Source of the DNA: Trichuris trichiura
Lineage: Eukaryota; Nematoda; Enoplea; Trichinellida; Trichuridae
NCBI GenBank assembly: GCA_037903355.1
Contig: JBAJFE010000062.1
Coordinates: forward strand, 1,116,001-1,180,000
Length of the DNA: 64,000 nt
Direction of reading: 5' to 3'
The number at the start of each line of letters is the position of its first letter. Within the stretch, counting starts at the first letter, position 1. Position numbers and translations under genes: made by a program. The notes under the pieces are model-generated. The model saw only the letters and a list, made by a program, of their open reading frames with translations, was not told where the DNA came from and ran no database searches. Positions 12,801-27,800 of this stretch are shown in pieces.

Positions 12801-15800
12801 AAACGAAAACAGCATATTACTACTTATCGAAAAACCTAATTCCTTAGCTTTGGCTTGCATTTCATTCCACATTATAACCATACTGCTGCGATAAAGTTTT
12901 AGCAAGCAGAGTACGGTAACTAATCATCCATCATCATGGTTCAGATATGCTGTTCTGACGCTTAATGTCATCCTTACGTCGCTCCTATTAAAACCTTATT
13001 TTTCTAGCTCGAACGTGTGTTACTCCATATCGATGCAGCTCAAGCGCTTTCCGATAAAATCAAGTGTTTCCTGAATGCTTGGCTGTTCGTTTTAATGTTG
13101 TAAATTTATGTTTTTAATTTTATACTTGTTGTAAAATATGTTTACCTCTTCCGTCACTTTAAAGTGAACTTTGATTTCTGTCCAGTACTTTAGAGCATCT
13201 TCGACAGTTTTTGTTTTTCTCACTTCATTGAATTTACTCCAATATACGCTTTTCTTTTCAAGTTCTTCGAATTTGGCGTATGAATATTGCTCCTTCTAAA
13301 AATCAGAATTTCATGTTCACTGTGGACTAAGTCATCTGTTAAATGTTTTGTCTCTAGTTCTTTGTATGGCAGAAAGGCTGTTTCCTGCCCTAACACTACG
13401 CGCGGTCTGAGGTTTGCTACTTCAGCGTTTCATCATTATATTTCTTTTCCTAATTATACAATACAATTTAATTTGTTTTGACCTTTTTTGCTGCTGCAAT
13501 TCGTTAAGAATGCGAAATGCCTCGACAGCTACAGCTTCGTCAACTCAGGATGTCACGAAATTTTTGACTTCCTCCGTAGCAACACCTCTGCATCATAGCG
13601 AATTTCGTGTCACTCTTAGTTCTTTTCTAGCTCACGTTAAGTGGCCAACTTGACATAAAATGCAGCACACCATAAGATAGCATTATGCGCATTGATTTGT
13701 GAATATAATGGCTTCTTATCAAGCTGTCATACAAGCTGTTTTCCATTACTCTGTGACTTTACGTTTCCTCTGTTTGTTTTGAAAATAAGTTCATTAAGCT
13801 AATAAGTCCATCCTTCAGTTACTATCTTACCTCTCTGCATTGTTTCATGCATTCATCGAATGTTTGTGTCCTCGTCTCTCCTTCCGTTGGCTCTTCTAAT
13901 AGTGCTTGGCAGTCTTCCGTGCTGCATGTTTCTTCTGTTTCCTTTATTCGAATTTCCAGTTCATGTTGCAAACGTAGGTCAGCCACAGAAGGTTCCAAAA
14001 TGCACTGGAAATAGGCAAACGCTATCTGCAAATATTACTGCGTGCTTCAGCCTATTTAATTTTCTAACGTAGTTAACTGAAATGCCTAGCTTCTCATAAT
14101 GGCTTTATAAGGCTTCATACATGGTTCGCTCATCGGAATAGCCAGGTTGATAAAGCAGAAGAAATGTTTTATTGTCCTAGCTTTTAGAAGCATGTCATTC
14201 CCATAGTCATCCAGAGGACTAATTAATTTGTTGTCATTTGTTTTGCTAATGACAGGCCAGAGTTAGTCAGGAAATCTACGGAAGGAAAGTATCGCCCCTT
14301 CTTTCAGCAGACGGTTTATTCCATAATTAAACCATGCATGAATTAATTAGACACTGAAAACAAAACTTACAAAGAAAGTAAAGGTTAGCTTTACCTTACA
14401 TTTACATGAAGTGTGTAACTTAAGTTGACCAAAAATTTAACTAGTATGATCAGCTCGATTTACGGGGAAAAGTCTACTTCTATAATACGACATGGTGTTT
14501 TTACAATCTATTGATGTAATCTGACGTTGCATCTAGGTAAGGTAAGTATATTTACTGTATTAGCAGACACATGTGACGTTTTATCGTTTGTTATCAGGTG
14601 CTCCTGAACCTACAGATGTCTGGTATTTTACTGTTGGAAAGATGTTTAGGTAATTCTTACCTGAATTCTGTCCAGTTGTTGACGTTCCTGCAAACACGAG
14701 CGTGAGATTAATTTTAAAATCACAAATCTTAATAGAAAACAAATGCAAAAGCGTTACAGCAAAAATCTTGAATAATTTATTATCTCAAGCGAAATTTGAG
14801 AATTGTGTTAATCCTATCCGCGCTGAAGGAAAGACTTCAATCAGTAATATCTGGCTAATATTAGAATGCTTTCTACTTTCCCGGACAAGCTGATCTCTTG
14901 TTCCTTCCTTTCTTAAGAAAGCCCCTCAAAACAGCATATTCTTTAACTACGTTCCGGCATCTCCAGTGAACAAACGCACTTTCAGTTTTTGCTTCATTCC
15001 TTAATCCTGCTTACGCCATTAATCAGAGCAATTTTGAGGAAAACTTGCAGTCTCCCACAGTAGAAATATTCGACGCTCCGTGGAAATGTTTCAAAGTATA
15101 CATGCCAAAATTGACAAGAAATCTTTCACTACGCTTTACGCACTTCAATATGCTACTGAATCCTTTCCAGTGACATTTCGTTTGTGGCGTTATGCAAGCA
15201 ACAATAGTCGTACTCATCGAATCTGGCACTTGAAATCTTTTTTTAGTTTAGTGTACTACAATTAATTACCTTCTGAACAGCAGAGTATTTGCTAGTCGTA
15301 ACTTATTGATAATCAGTGCACGGCTGAGGCACCTATAAATTTGTAAGGGTATTTTTGCGCTTTCGTTTAACCTGCTGATTATGAAGCGTGGTACCACGTA
15401 ATTTATGTCTCTGCTCAATTCTATAATTACCGGGCGACCACATGCCTTCACTGCCGTTTCACCGCTGCTGTTATCTGTTTTTTGTGCGTTACCTCTAGAT
15501 TCAAAGTTCTTTTCAAATCCAACTCTGAACGTGTACCTATATCTAAGACAGCATTGAGTCAACGTAGAACCGGTTAACAGTTACGGTGAATTGCTCTCAT
15601 GAGCAGACCTTCGCTGTCCGGTTCGGCGTTAAATCTTTTGCTTATTAATCTCGACATACACATGGTTAAGATTTGCGAATGACCCTGCACAATGAAATGG
15701 GACCACAACTCAGGAACCGTTTGTATTCTTAAATAATTTGTGCGTATTCCTAAACTATATTTCTCACCACGCTTTCTGAATAGGCGCACGAAAGCGGACC

Positions 15801-18800
15801 GAACGGTGATCATTGCTTCTCCGCGCCCTCTCACTTACGTGACAATCTGAACTTATGTGGTAACACTTTTTTCTTTTCCTGTAATCGTTGTGCTTGGACC
15901 AGCAAAAGTTAACTCGGAAATTTCGCGTGCCTACCATTTAAGCCTTACTCACACGGGGGCACTCTTAGTATGTGATCAAGCATTACGTCTTTCCGTGAAA
16001 GATTGTACGTTCTATGAAGTATTAACTTTCTCTGTTGTATTCAGCCTGCACTGAACAATTAAGACGTGTAAACGAAGCTTCAACATAATTTCGTAGCACC
16101 AAGAACTTGCCTCCGTCAGTAGTTGTAGCTCGCCTTTAATTTCTGCCATAAAGGTTCCTGCTTCTTCAAACGTCATTCTTTCCTTCTTTAGTTTGAAGGA
16201 ATTCCAATACGAGAGCTTCATGTTCAGTTCATCCAACAGATCTAATGATCCCTGAGCGTCCTGAAAGTTTTCAATTTTATTTTGCCAGAATTACGCCCTT
16301 GTAAAACGCTTCTCGGCGATTGCCTTAGAAATGTGACAGTGAAAATACCAACTTATCTATGTCTGTTTAACTTTTCATACTTCACCCCTTAATTGCTGTG
16401 TAGCTAGAATCAAATTTTTATTCTTTAAAAGTTTAACTAGTCTAATTATGCACTCAGCTCCCTTCCATAGCTTCCGTAGTGACATTTTAAATGCATCTCT
16501 TATATTTGAGCTTCCAACTACTCAGAACGACTAAATAGTTTCTATCCCGTTTGCCGCAAAGGGTAGCTTCCATAAATACCATGAAACATAAAATAACGTT
16601 TTTCCTGATAGTCTTGCCTAACGCAGTGAGTTTGATTGCAAATATTTAAAATTAATGTCGGTGTTATTCATTGCTTTGGATGTCCGCTATCATTTCCAAC
16701 GTTAATCGACGTAAAATAAATTATTCGCTGACTATTCATCTTACCCGTGTGCATTCCTCCATGCACTGATCGTATAGTAACATAATCTTTTTCAACTTTT
16801 CATATTTGACTTCGTTTTCTACTTTTTTTCGTAAGTTTTTGCAGATTCCTTTTTTGCACTCGTTCTGTGCTGTATTAATGCGCTGTTGCAGTTCTTTTCG
16901 TCTTCGTTGGTCTGCCTGTGACGGTTTCAAGAAACGCTGGAAAATACCACACGTTACTGTACGTGACCTCTAACTAGAGTGAGTGAGAAGTGCGTGTACT
17001 GAGCTTTTCTCAACCTGAAGGGATTGATTGGAGAACATGCACTTGACGGTGAACCATAGCACCTGATGACGTCTACCTACTTTGGAGGTTTCCAAGTGAA
17101 AACGTTTTTTGGATATTAAATTAGTCTGTTAGTTTATCCTGCTAACTTTGGCTATTCCAATCTTTCCAGTTAAGCGTATATACGGTTACAGTCTTAGTGC
17201 GTCCTCTAGGAAACCATAAGGAATCCATTCTTTTTTGACTGACTAGCTCCGTGAAATCATTTGAAGGATGTCTTGTAAGCGGTACTTACCTCAATCTCTT
17301 CCAGAGTATTGTCCCTCTGAAAAAACATGCATTAAAGTATTTATCATTTCAGGTTAGCTCATGATTAAAACAAAAAAATAATTAAAATGCTACTTATGGC
17401 ATCTACCGATTATTTCCCAAATCTCAACATTGTTCTTAACCTCATTTTTTTATCTTCCTTTGCGACTTCTGTCATGTAAGCCTGAGCAGTCCTGTTGAGG
17501 TAATTTTAGCAAGTTAATTATTCCCTTTCTCTCAAATTAAAGAGTTTCGTAACCTCTGATTATTTATATATCTTAGTTTATTAAATCATTGATGAACCGT
17601 TGTTCTGTCATTATGCAAATGTTTCTGCATAACTTACGAGGGTTTGTTGTTCCCTGCCCTTCTATGTACTTTCTAAAATAGTTCATGTAGGCAGACGTCT
17701 TTTTACCAGTGTTTTTCCGTGTCCTATCCCCTATGTGCCTCCTCGTGTTGTTTTACCTGTATGAATAAGTGAGCTATGCATCTCTTTACCGAATTGTTGC
17801 AGTCACTCTATTTTTCAACCAACATTGCTGGTATTACCGTCTGCAATCTTCTTATGTTCTGCCAGTGCAGTTCTCGTAGGCTTTCGCCCGTTGGCACCGT
17901 GACTTCGTTGCAGTGTGATTAAATTATTGACATTCCTTCTCATTATCCTTATATTGAAGCAACTGAAAATTAGGTCTGATATTCCTTACTTTCACCGTTA
18001 AAATTTTCATTTTTAGGATGATTAACTAGTGAATGATTAGCAATGCATTTTACAGTCGTATACATCAATGAAATCCTAGCTGTAATACTTTGTCCTGCAT
18101 TTTGACTGGTCCGTTTTGGAAGGTTAGTGCAGCTTCTATTCATAAACAGCTTCACCCCATAGCGAGCTTACCGCTTCCAGTAGTGGTGATGCACCAATCA
18201 TTCCTCGCCATACCCATTCGGCCGCTATGTATTTCGTTGTGTCCCTCTGTGATTGGTAGTTTCTCCATTGGTCATACTTCGTCTCAACTTCGAATAGTTG
18301 ATGGGCATCCATCCACTCATCCCGCTGAAAGTCTCATTGTCACATTCGCCTAACTGACTCTTTCTAAACCGTTAGTTCGTGCGGCTCCTTCGCTGAGCTT
18401 TCAGTGAGGTTCATAAGAAGTTCTGTATTTAATCGTATTAATCTTGTTGCTTCAGCCTCTATGCACTGTAGTGCCTTTATTAAACTTTCATTATTGAAAA
18501 TGGTTACTGGACCTAACGCCATATCCGTTATTGTCAGTAACAGTGTTCTAAACGTTTCTCTTATATCATAGCTTCAGCGTAATTAGAAACACTCAGTAAT
18601 TCCTATTCTCCTTGTCTCATCAAGGAGACGATATAAACGGCGTAAAGCATAAGACAGCTTCTGTCTGTCCCAAGTTGTGAGTAATGACATTAGTGCACTC
18701 GGCTACGGAAGTGAGGTTGATCCCAATCTAACTTAATGCAAGCGATTTATGATTTCCCTTCAGGTGTTCACCAGTATAATAAGCCTACTGCATTTTTTAA

Positions 18801-21800
18801 ACGTAAGCAATTTGACATTGAGAGGAACGAAATGTGTGCTGAAAGAACCATCTTACCACTTCGCATTCATCTAAACAATCGGCGTGTAGTGTTACCAGTG
18901 CAGCGAACGCAGACCTATTGTGCTTTACAACTCCAGTCCACTCGTCTAGTAAATCTTGGCAGGCTTGTCTATCGCACTGGTTTTCTTCTTGAAAGAGGCG
19001 TGCTTGTCGTTTTTCCAGTGTTAGTTGGTCTGCTTCTGATGGTGTTTCTATACGCTGGAAACCAGTGAACGTGCGTTGTATGTACAGCGATGCTTAGAGC
19101 AAGCGAGAGTTGAGTTTAAAAGGAGAACTTGAATTTGACTGTTGATGTGGAACAACTGTGGACGGTCAGTTTGTTTATTAAGCTTGCGCTGCTTTAAAGA
19201 ACTTAATATTCAGTCACTACATTGTGGCCTATTCTCCTAGTGTACTCTACTGTGGCGTTTCAGTCCATTAAAAACGCAATTACAATATCCGAGCTTTTGC
19301 TGCGAAACTCTGCACAAGCTATTTCTTTTAGATTGACTAATTATGTGAACTCATGCAAACAGTATCTTGAAAGCGGCACTTACTTCAATTTTTTCCATGA
19401 GTTCTTGTATCTGAAAAAGTAAAGATTATAACATTCTTTTTCCGTTGACAGTTGGAGCTCTTATTAATTCATGTTTTTATTTTCCGGAACTTTAAGGATT
19501 CTCATAACTTTCTCCTTTGTTAAAAATGGAAGTGCATTCTTTGCCTGAACTCGGAGCTCAAGTTTTAAGTTAACTCAAAGCTTCCTGCTAAATTCTCTTC
19601 TTGGGAATTAAAGTTATTGCGGTCTTCAGTTTCCTATGACATAATAATAGAAAGTACCCTAAACCATTGGTCATACGTGTCCGCCTAGTAGCTACGCTGT
19701 ACCTTCGATTCTCTATTGGTGGTATTACGCCATTAAAAAACGCTTCCTTCGCTTTTGTGACATTCAGCTCCCTTTGACGGCGCAAAGGCGTAAGATGTAG
19801 GACGAAAGTGCGCTCTTAGGCATACTCAACTACTGCCTAGCTCGTTTGATTTATCTTTTCAGCTGGTTCGAGAGTGTGCCACTCCTCTGCATCTCTCAGT
19901 AAAACCCTCTGGACAGCTTCCTACTTTGCTGCACCAATAATCTTTCCAAAATGGTTTTTCCACTTCCTCCTATCAAAAATGTTATGCACTTACGATTAAC
20001 CTTTTAAGCAGTTTCTGGATTCACGTTCAACGCCACGTTAACCTTGTCGCTTCAATAGTTTATACCTCAGCTAAAGCAAGCTTTCTAAAATATTCAAAAT
20101 TTCAATGTTCCACCTAACCTTCTCGTTTCCTCTCCAAACCCTGCATGTCGCCAGATCAACAGTGGGAGTTCCGTAAAGAGAGGCTCAGAAATTTGGTTAT
20201 TTTCAGTTAACTCTACCCCTCATGACGCTGCGTGACAACTTCGTTGTATAGCCACTGTTGTACAGCCTACATTGCAAGTGGCGGATTTATGCTCACCAGA
20301 GTTCCTAGTTGCAGATGTCAGTTGATCTGCCAACTATTCCTTTAAAATAACTGTAATAAAGTTCTGCCGCAGTTGGTTCGACGGATAGTATGCGTATCTA
20401 CCTCAATACAAGGTATCCCGCAGTACCTCTGCTCCCAGCATGACTTATTATTAATAGTCATAGGTTACGACAGACCTACACACATAAACTGTTATTTTCT
20501 GGGTGCCAGCATGTTAGCGATTTCTCTTGTAGTCGTCAGTGGGGGGTAGTGTGATACAAGTTTGAATATCTTGATTTCCTTTTTCTAATAAGTTACTTCG
20601 CTCGTTCTTTCAATATATTACAATTTATTTTTCTGGGCTAGAAGTTATTCATCGGCCATAATTTGTGAATGGTTTGTCCACAGGCGGCGTTTATTTTGTT
20701 CCGATTTTTTTGTACTTTCTTTAATTTATTATTTGTAGCTACAGCATTAATAAATTGACACCTGTTCAGGGACCTCTTACAACGGTGCCTAAATAACCTA
20801 CTCTTGTTCTTCAGACCTCTGTACCATCTCTGAAGTGGCTGCGGCACAGATTCTTCACCTGAGCGAAGATGAGTAAGTTGTCCAAGTTTACAAAACTGCC
20901 GTACTATCTTTAATGGAACGAAGTTCACTAGTACGAACCCCTCTCCAACACGTTTAGGTTTTGATAACTCGGCCGCGCTGAGTTTCGCACGATATCAAAC
21001 TATATTTCATTTCCACCTTAATCAGCTATTTTCATTTCTTGATATTCTTGAGCTGTCACTAGTACTGAATATTGAGTGGTGAAATTTCGAATGTTTTCCC
21101 ACAGAATACACTACCGCTCTACTGATCGCCTTATTCAACGATTAATAGTAGACCTGTGCAGTTATTCAGTGAAAAATCTAACACTTTCATTTTTGTCACT
21201 ACCGTTTCTTTTTACTATGTAAACGCGCCCTAGCATAACTTTTTATGGGAGCGGGGGCTTACCTCTACCAGTTGCGGCAGCACGCTCTTCATGTGTAACC
21301 AAAAAGCTATTTCCAGCATTGATAAATTACTACTAGCTGTGTGTTACAACAGACGCATACGCGCCAGAGTGTTACTATCTGATGATGATAATGTGATATA
21401 AGTTTGATTATCCTGATTCACATGTTTTAATATGTTACTTCGTTTGTTCTCTCATTATTGTTACAAGTTCGCTTTTCTGAACTGTAGATTACTCATTCGC
21501 CAAAACTTGTGAATGATTGATCCACAAGCGGCGTTGATTTTGTTCTGATCTTTTCTTACGTTCTCTTAGGCTATTGGTCATGACTTACAGCATTCATAAA
21601 TTGACATCTGTTCAGGGATGTCTTAAAACTTTGCCTAAATAACCTACGTAGCTCTCTTGTCTTCTTCAGCTCTGTGTACCTCCTCTGAACTCCCAACCTT
21701 TTACAAAATTGTGGTAGCATCTCTAATCGCGCGAAGTTTGCTACGAACCCCTCTCCAACACGATTATATTTCGATAACATGGCAGCGCTGAGTTTTGCAA

Positions 21801-24800
21801 GATATCAGGCTGTATTTCATTTCCACCTATTTTTATTTCTTGATATTCTTGAGCTGTCGCTGGTACTGAATATTGAATGGTGAAATTTAGAACGCCTTCC
21901 CACAGAAGACTCTACCCCTTTGCTGATCGTTCTATTGGGCGATTGATAGTAGACCTCTACAACTGTTCGGTGAAAAATCTAACACTTTTTTTTTATCGTG
22001 ACTGTTTCTTTTTACAGTGAAAAATGCGCCCTAGCATAACTTTTTATGGGAGCGCGGGCTTACCTCTACCAGTTGCGGCAGCAAGCTCTTCATGTGTAAC
22101 CAAAAAGCTTTAGTTTCTTCGTATGTCGCTTCTTCAACCACTTTTGATACGAGACTGTAGTAATGCCACTTATAGTCCAATTCGGTTAGCAGACTGGAGA
22201 GGCTCTGGTTCTCCTAAAAAATTGAATACCATGTCTACCTGGCTCAGGCCTTTTTAGCGCTATTTCTTGTGATTATTCTTCGTGGCTCACAGTGAACGCT
22301 AGCTCTTTAGTGTTTAATTCTTTTAATTTTATCATTTATACAATTTGTTACTACTTATTCTTGATTCAGATTTTTGCCCTTTAGAACTTTTACTATTAAT
22401 TCTACTAGTTCTAAAGCGAGTTCAATAGATGTTATTGTAAGTAATTCCAATCATACGTCCCTTTAATGTGCTAAGAAAGACTCAGTGACTCGTTTTCTCA
22501 TTGTCTGTTGTTAAACAATGCGAATGGATCTCTAGATGAAATAGCTTTTTTCCCACTAACTTAAATATTTATACTGGCTGTGAAGTTTGTCTTAATGGAA
22601 ATAAACGCTAATCGTTTGATCTATTCTAGCCCTTGTTCATGCTGTTTCTTCGCAATGCTTTCTGCTTTTTCCAACTTTATGCCGTTTGAAATAAATTATT
22701 AAATGAAGAGCGATTTCTTACCCCCTTTTGAATGGTGAGTTCCAATTCGTACCGTGTCATTCTGTCTGCTGGTACTGGTCGCAACAAACGCTTAAAGCAA
22801 GTGTAGCTTGTAGCATACAGTGGGCAAGAAGGGCGAATGCTCAAGTTTTCTCATTGGTCTTGCGTGTGAAAACGTTTGGTTTGACCTTCACTAAAGCTCC
22901 TACGACGACAGTCGGACACTCACTGTAATCTGCGTTGCATTGATGAATGCTTATTTCAGTCAATATTTTAGTAAAAAAGTGCATTTTTACGAATGACCTT
23001 TGTCGCTTTTGCGATTGAGTAAATATGCGGGCAAAAGTTGGGAAGTTCTGCTGCGAATATTGGGAGACCTATTCCTTGCTTTGATTAGTGTTGTGAAGTC
23101 ATGCAGACGTTATCTCGTAAAATATACCTACCTCAATCTTTTCCAGTAGCTCTTCTCTCTGAAAAAGTAAGCACGATAACACTGACAAATTGAAGTTGGC
23201 TGTGAGTTATCTTAATTGATAAAATGTTATCTTCTAAGTCTCGACATGTTAGCAACCTCATGTCTTGCCTTCTTTTCATCGGTTCTTGTTGCAGAACACA
23301 AAGCGCCAAGACTTCCATTCATTGAACTGTTTACTGATACAAGCGAGTATATGATGAAGGAAAGACTTATTAGTGGGGAATACAAGGATTCCTTAAATAG
23401 CGCGTGATGTCCTTAGTAGCGAACTTCACGAGTTTACTTAGGCGCGAGCTTACAATCGGTTAGCATCTGAGGGATCACATGACCCGTTCAATGCTGACCC
23501 AACGCTGGTCATTGCACTGACTAGGCGGCGACTGCGAGTGGCTTAGCTCATGTGATCCTTCAGGGCGGCCTTCAGGCAGAGCATCGTCTCTCTTTGCTCC
23601 GAAGATTTCCACCCACCCGCTGGCACTTCTACAGTTCTTCAGCTCCACAAGCTTTTATGGCAACTGATCTCTTTTGTTGAGTACAGAAAATATATACGAG
23701 ACGTTTTTCAGGAGGCGTCTTTTCCCGTATCCGGAAAGCCCCGTCTGTATATTTTCTGCACACATTAAGGCGAATCACACATGACTTTATGTATGAAAAT
23801 AGCAATCTGTGTATGCCAGTTTAAAGTGGCACCTATTTAGTCAAATTCTTTCTCATTTTCATTATGTTACTGTGGGTAGTTCCGTCCGGATTATTATAAT
23901 ATGCAAAAGCTTTCTATTCAGTCATATTAATATAATTAAGTGTCTTAATGATCTACTTTTCACTTAACCTAAGTTATTAACAATTACTGGACAGGCGGCC
24001 TTGAAGTCGCGCTCATCCTTCTGCATTTACTTTGATGTTGTAGACTACTATAAAAAACATTATTAATAAATAAATGTCTCCATATGCCATGCTCCGTAAA
24101 TGTTCCCAAGTCAGTTATAGACGAAAGATTATATTGGACGGTGAGCTTACCGGTAGGAGCAGCGGTAACGCAGTTGTAATTTCTAACCATAAAGCTTTTG
24201 CTTCTGAGTACGTCATTCTTTCTTTCACTAATTGGAAAGGAATCCAGTACTGCTGTTTCATGTCGAGTTGTTCCAACATATCGAATGTGTGCTGTTCCTG
24301 AAAATTTAAAGTTCCATTCTTGCGCGTTTCATCCTTTCCAGGAACCCTTCTTCTCTGACTATTTCGCAAGACCCATGATAGGGCTCGTCAATTAAGTCAC
24401 CTTTAATCCATTTAATTCTGACTTTACCGTCCACTGATCTGTGGTTCGACTCAAATGCTCATTCTTCAGAGGCTTCCTCAGAGCTTGTTATATAATCAAT
24501 TCTGTTCCTAGTTTTGTTAACGGTGTTCTGAATGTTTCTGTTTGCATGCTTTGAGATATTCAGTAGTTCTCAAAAATATAGCTCTTTGCTACGGCACTGT
24601 ATGTTTTCATTTAATTGTTTCTTCTTACGGAATCTGTCCCGTTTTCAGCATACAACTATTTATTGACCGTTGCTTTTGAGCTGCGCGTGACCCATCCTCA
24701 GCGATATTAAATTAATATAGACATTAATTAAGTGCCGCTAAGGACGGATCACGTGCGGCTCAAAATCTACGGTCAATAAATAGTTTTATACTGAAAACGG

Positions 24801-27800
24801 AACACATTCCGTGGGAAGAAACAGTTATTCAGTAGCTCTTTTCTGTTTGCTGGAAAATATGGCCGACACGAATACCTTGTATTAATAACATGGAACATTG
24901 TTTTTCCTGCTCACTTAAGCTTTCCGTACGTTTGATGAGCGGAGTGACGGAGCGACGTTGCTCTTCATGCAAATTATCACAACTCCTTTACAATACGCAT
25001 GCAATGATTTATTTCTCTGAGCATTCTGGTTTTTTCCATCTGAAATAAATCGTTCATTGAGGAGCCGCCTTACCTTTTTGTATTGTTCAATGCAATCATT
25101 GTGCAAAGTGATCAGCACACTCATATTCTTGTGTGGGCCTTTTTTTCCTGGATTTTCCCATAAATCTTGGCATGTTTTTTGCTCACACGTTTTTTCTGCA
25201 TTCCTAACGCGTTCTTCCAATTCTTCACGTATTCGCCGATATGCCTCGCTTGGTTTCAAAAAGCGCTGGAAATAAGCAAGCATAGCACCCGTTATGCGAA
25301 CAGTCCAATAGCACAGAGTGATTAAACGGTCAGACAATGAGGTTTTAGCTTTCTTTACATGTTTAGAATATCAGCCGACTGTGCAAGATAATATTTACAG
25401 AAAAATCGCGTTAGAAATCCAAGCTTTCACGTGTTGTTACTACGCCTGTCTTCAGGAGCTTTTGGTGAATAAAGTCTTGCGCTCCATGAATGTTTATGGT
25501 CCCATTTAGGAATGTTAGGTTTTCAATGTAACCGACTGGCAGGGAATAACTCAGAGCGTCTTTAGACGTTCACCTAATTATTTTGCTCTGTTTCTTTCTA
25601 CGCTGTGAAAAGTTTAGTTCGGCGGCATTGTACCACTGCTTATTCTCTTGGCTCTTTGTCTTGCCGCTTTTCTTTCGAGCGAATTGATAACTACATCTTT
25701 TGATTGTTCGATAGGATACCTGCGAAAATCCATTCTTTTTTTGCAAATCAGCAGTGTGAAGTTATGCAGGGGATAATTTCCAAACGATACTTACTTCAAT
25801 CCTTGCCAGCAGCTCTGTTCTCTGAAAAAATATGCATGTTAGCTGTGATAAGTTTTGAATGGCTGAGAGTCGGAATGAACGCAAATTGTTATTCTCTTGG
25901 TGCCAGCAACATACTGATCTTACTATTAATTGCCTTTTGTGGTTATAGGGGGATATACGCATCAGTAGGTATAGCCGTATTAATTTGGTTACGTCAATCC
26001 GTCTTATTCTCTCAATCTGTTCTGCACGATAGCTTTTCGCACATTGTTAATTATTATTAAATAGAGTCCAGTAGCGATACTTTTCAATCTTGCTTCAATT
26101 ACTCGCAATGAATCACGAGGCAAATAAATGCAAGTACGTACTCTGCGTTCTTATTAGTGTTCGTAAATAAATTCTCAACGTTTGCCGTGTGTGTGCACCT
26201 GTGAACCCCTTCAGAAGCAGCGCGCGCAGGTTGGGGTTCCACTGGTCAGTGCCATTCTGCACGATGTTACTTATCTGGTACTGTAAATGAAACAACTGCT
26301 AAGAAGAGGAGTTCGATCCAGACCTTGAAGGTTCCTGAAGCTGCCTCATAAGCGTGGTATGCAGTATGCGTTTACACAGCATGCTGTCCACCAGGTAGCG
26401 TAGATGATAAATTATGGTACGATCTCTTTGAGTTACCAGCGGATCATAAGGCGTCACGTGACGTGCAGTACTTATCGCAGGGTCACTGACATCATCCCTT
26501 CAGCTTTGTTAGTTGTCGATGACCCCACTTGAATAATGTTTCCTAGCTTCGTCTTCGTGTGAAAACGTTGAAGTAGCGAAAAAGAGGTTAGTATCGACTC
26601 GCTAATTTTTAGGGTCTCAGGACCCATTCGTCCCCATCACCGATTGTCCCTTACTCATTCTTCATGGGCTAGTGCACACGTCTTCTCGTTTTACTGTAAG
26701 TCGCCCGCTATAGCGACAGATATTCACATGCTATTAAAAACTTATTCCTCAGTATACGCCTTTGATGGAAATGCTGTCAAACCTTCGCTACAAAAAGTTC
26801 CTATAAGATTACCCTGTTTTTTCGTTTCATGGTTAGATTCAGCGCAGTAAAAATCGGCTCTCAAATTTCTTATGGCTGATTTTGTTGTTTCTATCTTATT
26901 AGTCTCAGAGTCTTACTAAACAGTTAAGCACCACTTATTCTAACGAAGAATTTCAACCTTTCAGTAATGTACTGATGCTTTGTTTTTGTATTCTAGCTGT
27001 TTTTTTTGAAATGTTAAAGCTTCTACAACGTCTTGCCGTTCGGGCGCATAGCTTACCGCTCGCAGTGTTGGAAGTATGTATGATATTCGTGACCACCATG
27101 TTTCAGACTCTTCCAGTGACATGTTTTTTCCCATAGCTTCGAAGGCAGCCCATTCGTGTTTCTTCCCCTCCAGTTCTTGCAGTTGATACGTTAGGCCCAC
27201 ATCACCCTGAAAATTTTACTTTTTGTTCTAGCCGGTTCACATTTCTCTTCAGCGCTTTTCAGGCGGTCATTTTGCAAGCGTTACAGTGACGCTCACTACT
27301 CTCTTTATTTATTTTAATATTTTGTGCTCATGTTTTATCGCTGCTTGGCTATGATAAAGCATTCACGCTTCAGTGCTTTTTCTAGTGCTAGTTTATACTC
27401 ATTTTTGGGTTCGACTGTCTTAATGATGTTCTTAATCTTTCTCTTATTTTCTGACTTCCCCTCACTGAGAACAATCCATTGTTTCTTTTTCTGTTAATCT
27501 GCTCAGATAGCTGACATAAGTGCAGCTGTACCTGAAATAACATCTTTCCTACGTATTTAAAATCAGGTACTGCGGCCCCTGCACTACTGGCTAATGAAGT
27601 GACGGCAACATTTGCGCACAATTGTTTAAAATTCACCTGCTACTCTTTTTATTCGATGCAGTCTCCTGTTATTTTCAATTTTATGTCACACAATAAAGGA
27701 AACGAGGAAAATTAGGACTGGAAAATTAGGACGTCAAGAAATTAAGATTTCGAAAAATGCTTCAAGCCGTAGCACCTAACCATTCAGCTATTGCAATTTT

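Noticed and set aside
16736..16930. A-module frames read as stand-alone small proteins ending in VR
   Set aside because: The final Val-Arg is the intron donor GTAAG translated; each frame is an internal exon bounded by an AG acceptor and a GT donor.
26100..26640. tRNA or SINE suggested by a GTTCGATCC B-box-like word
   Set aside because: No matching A box, acceptor stem or cloverleaf could be drawn around it.
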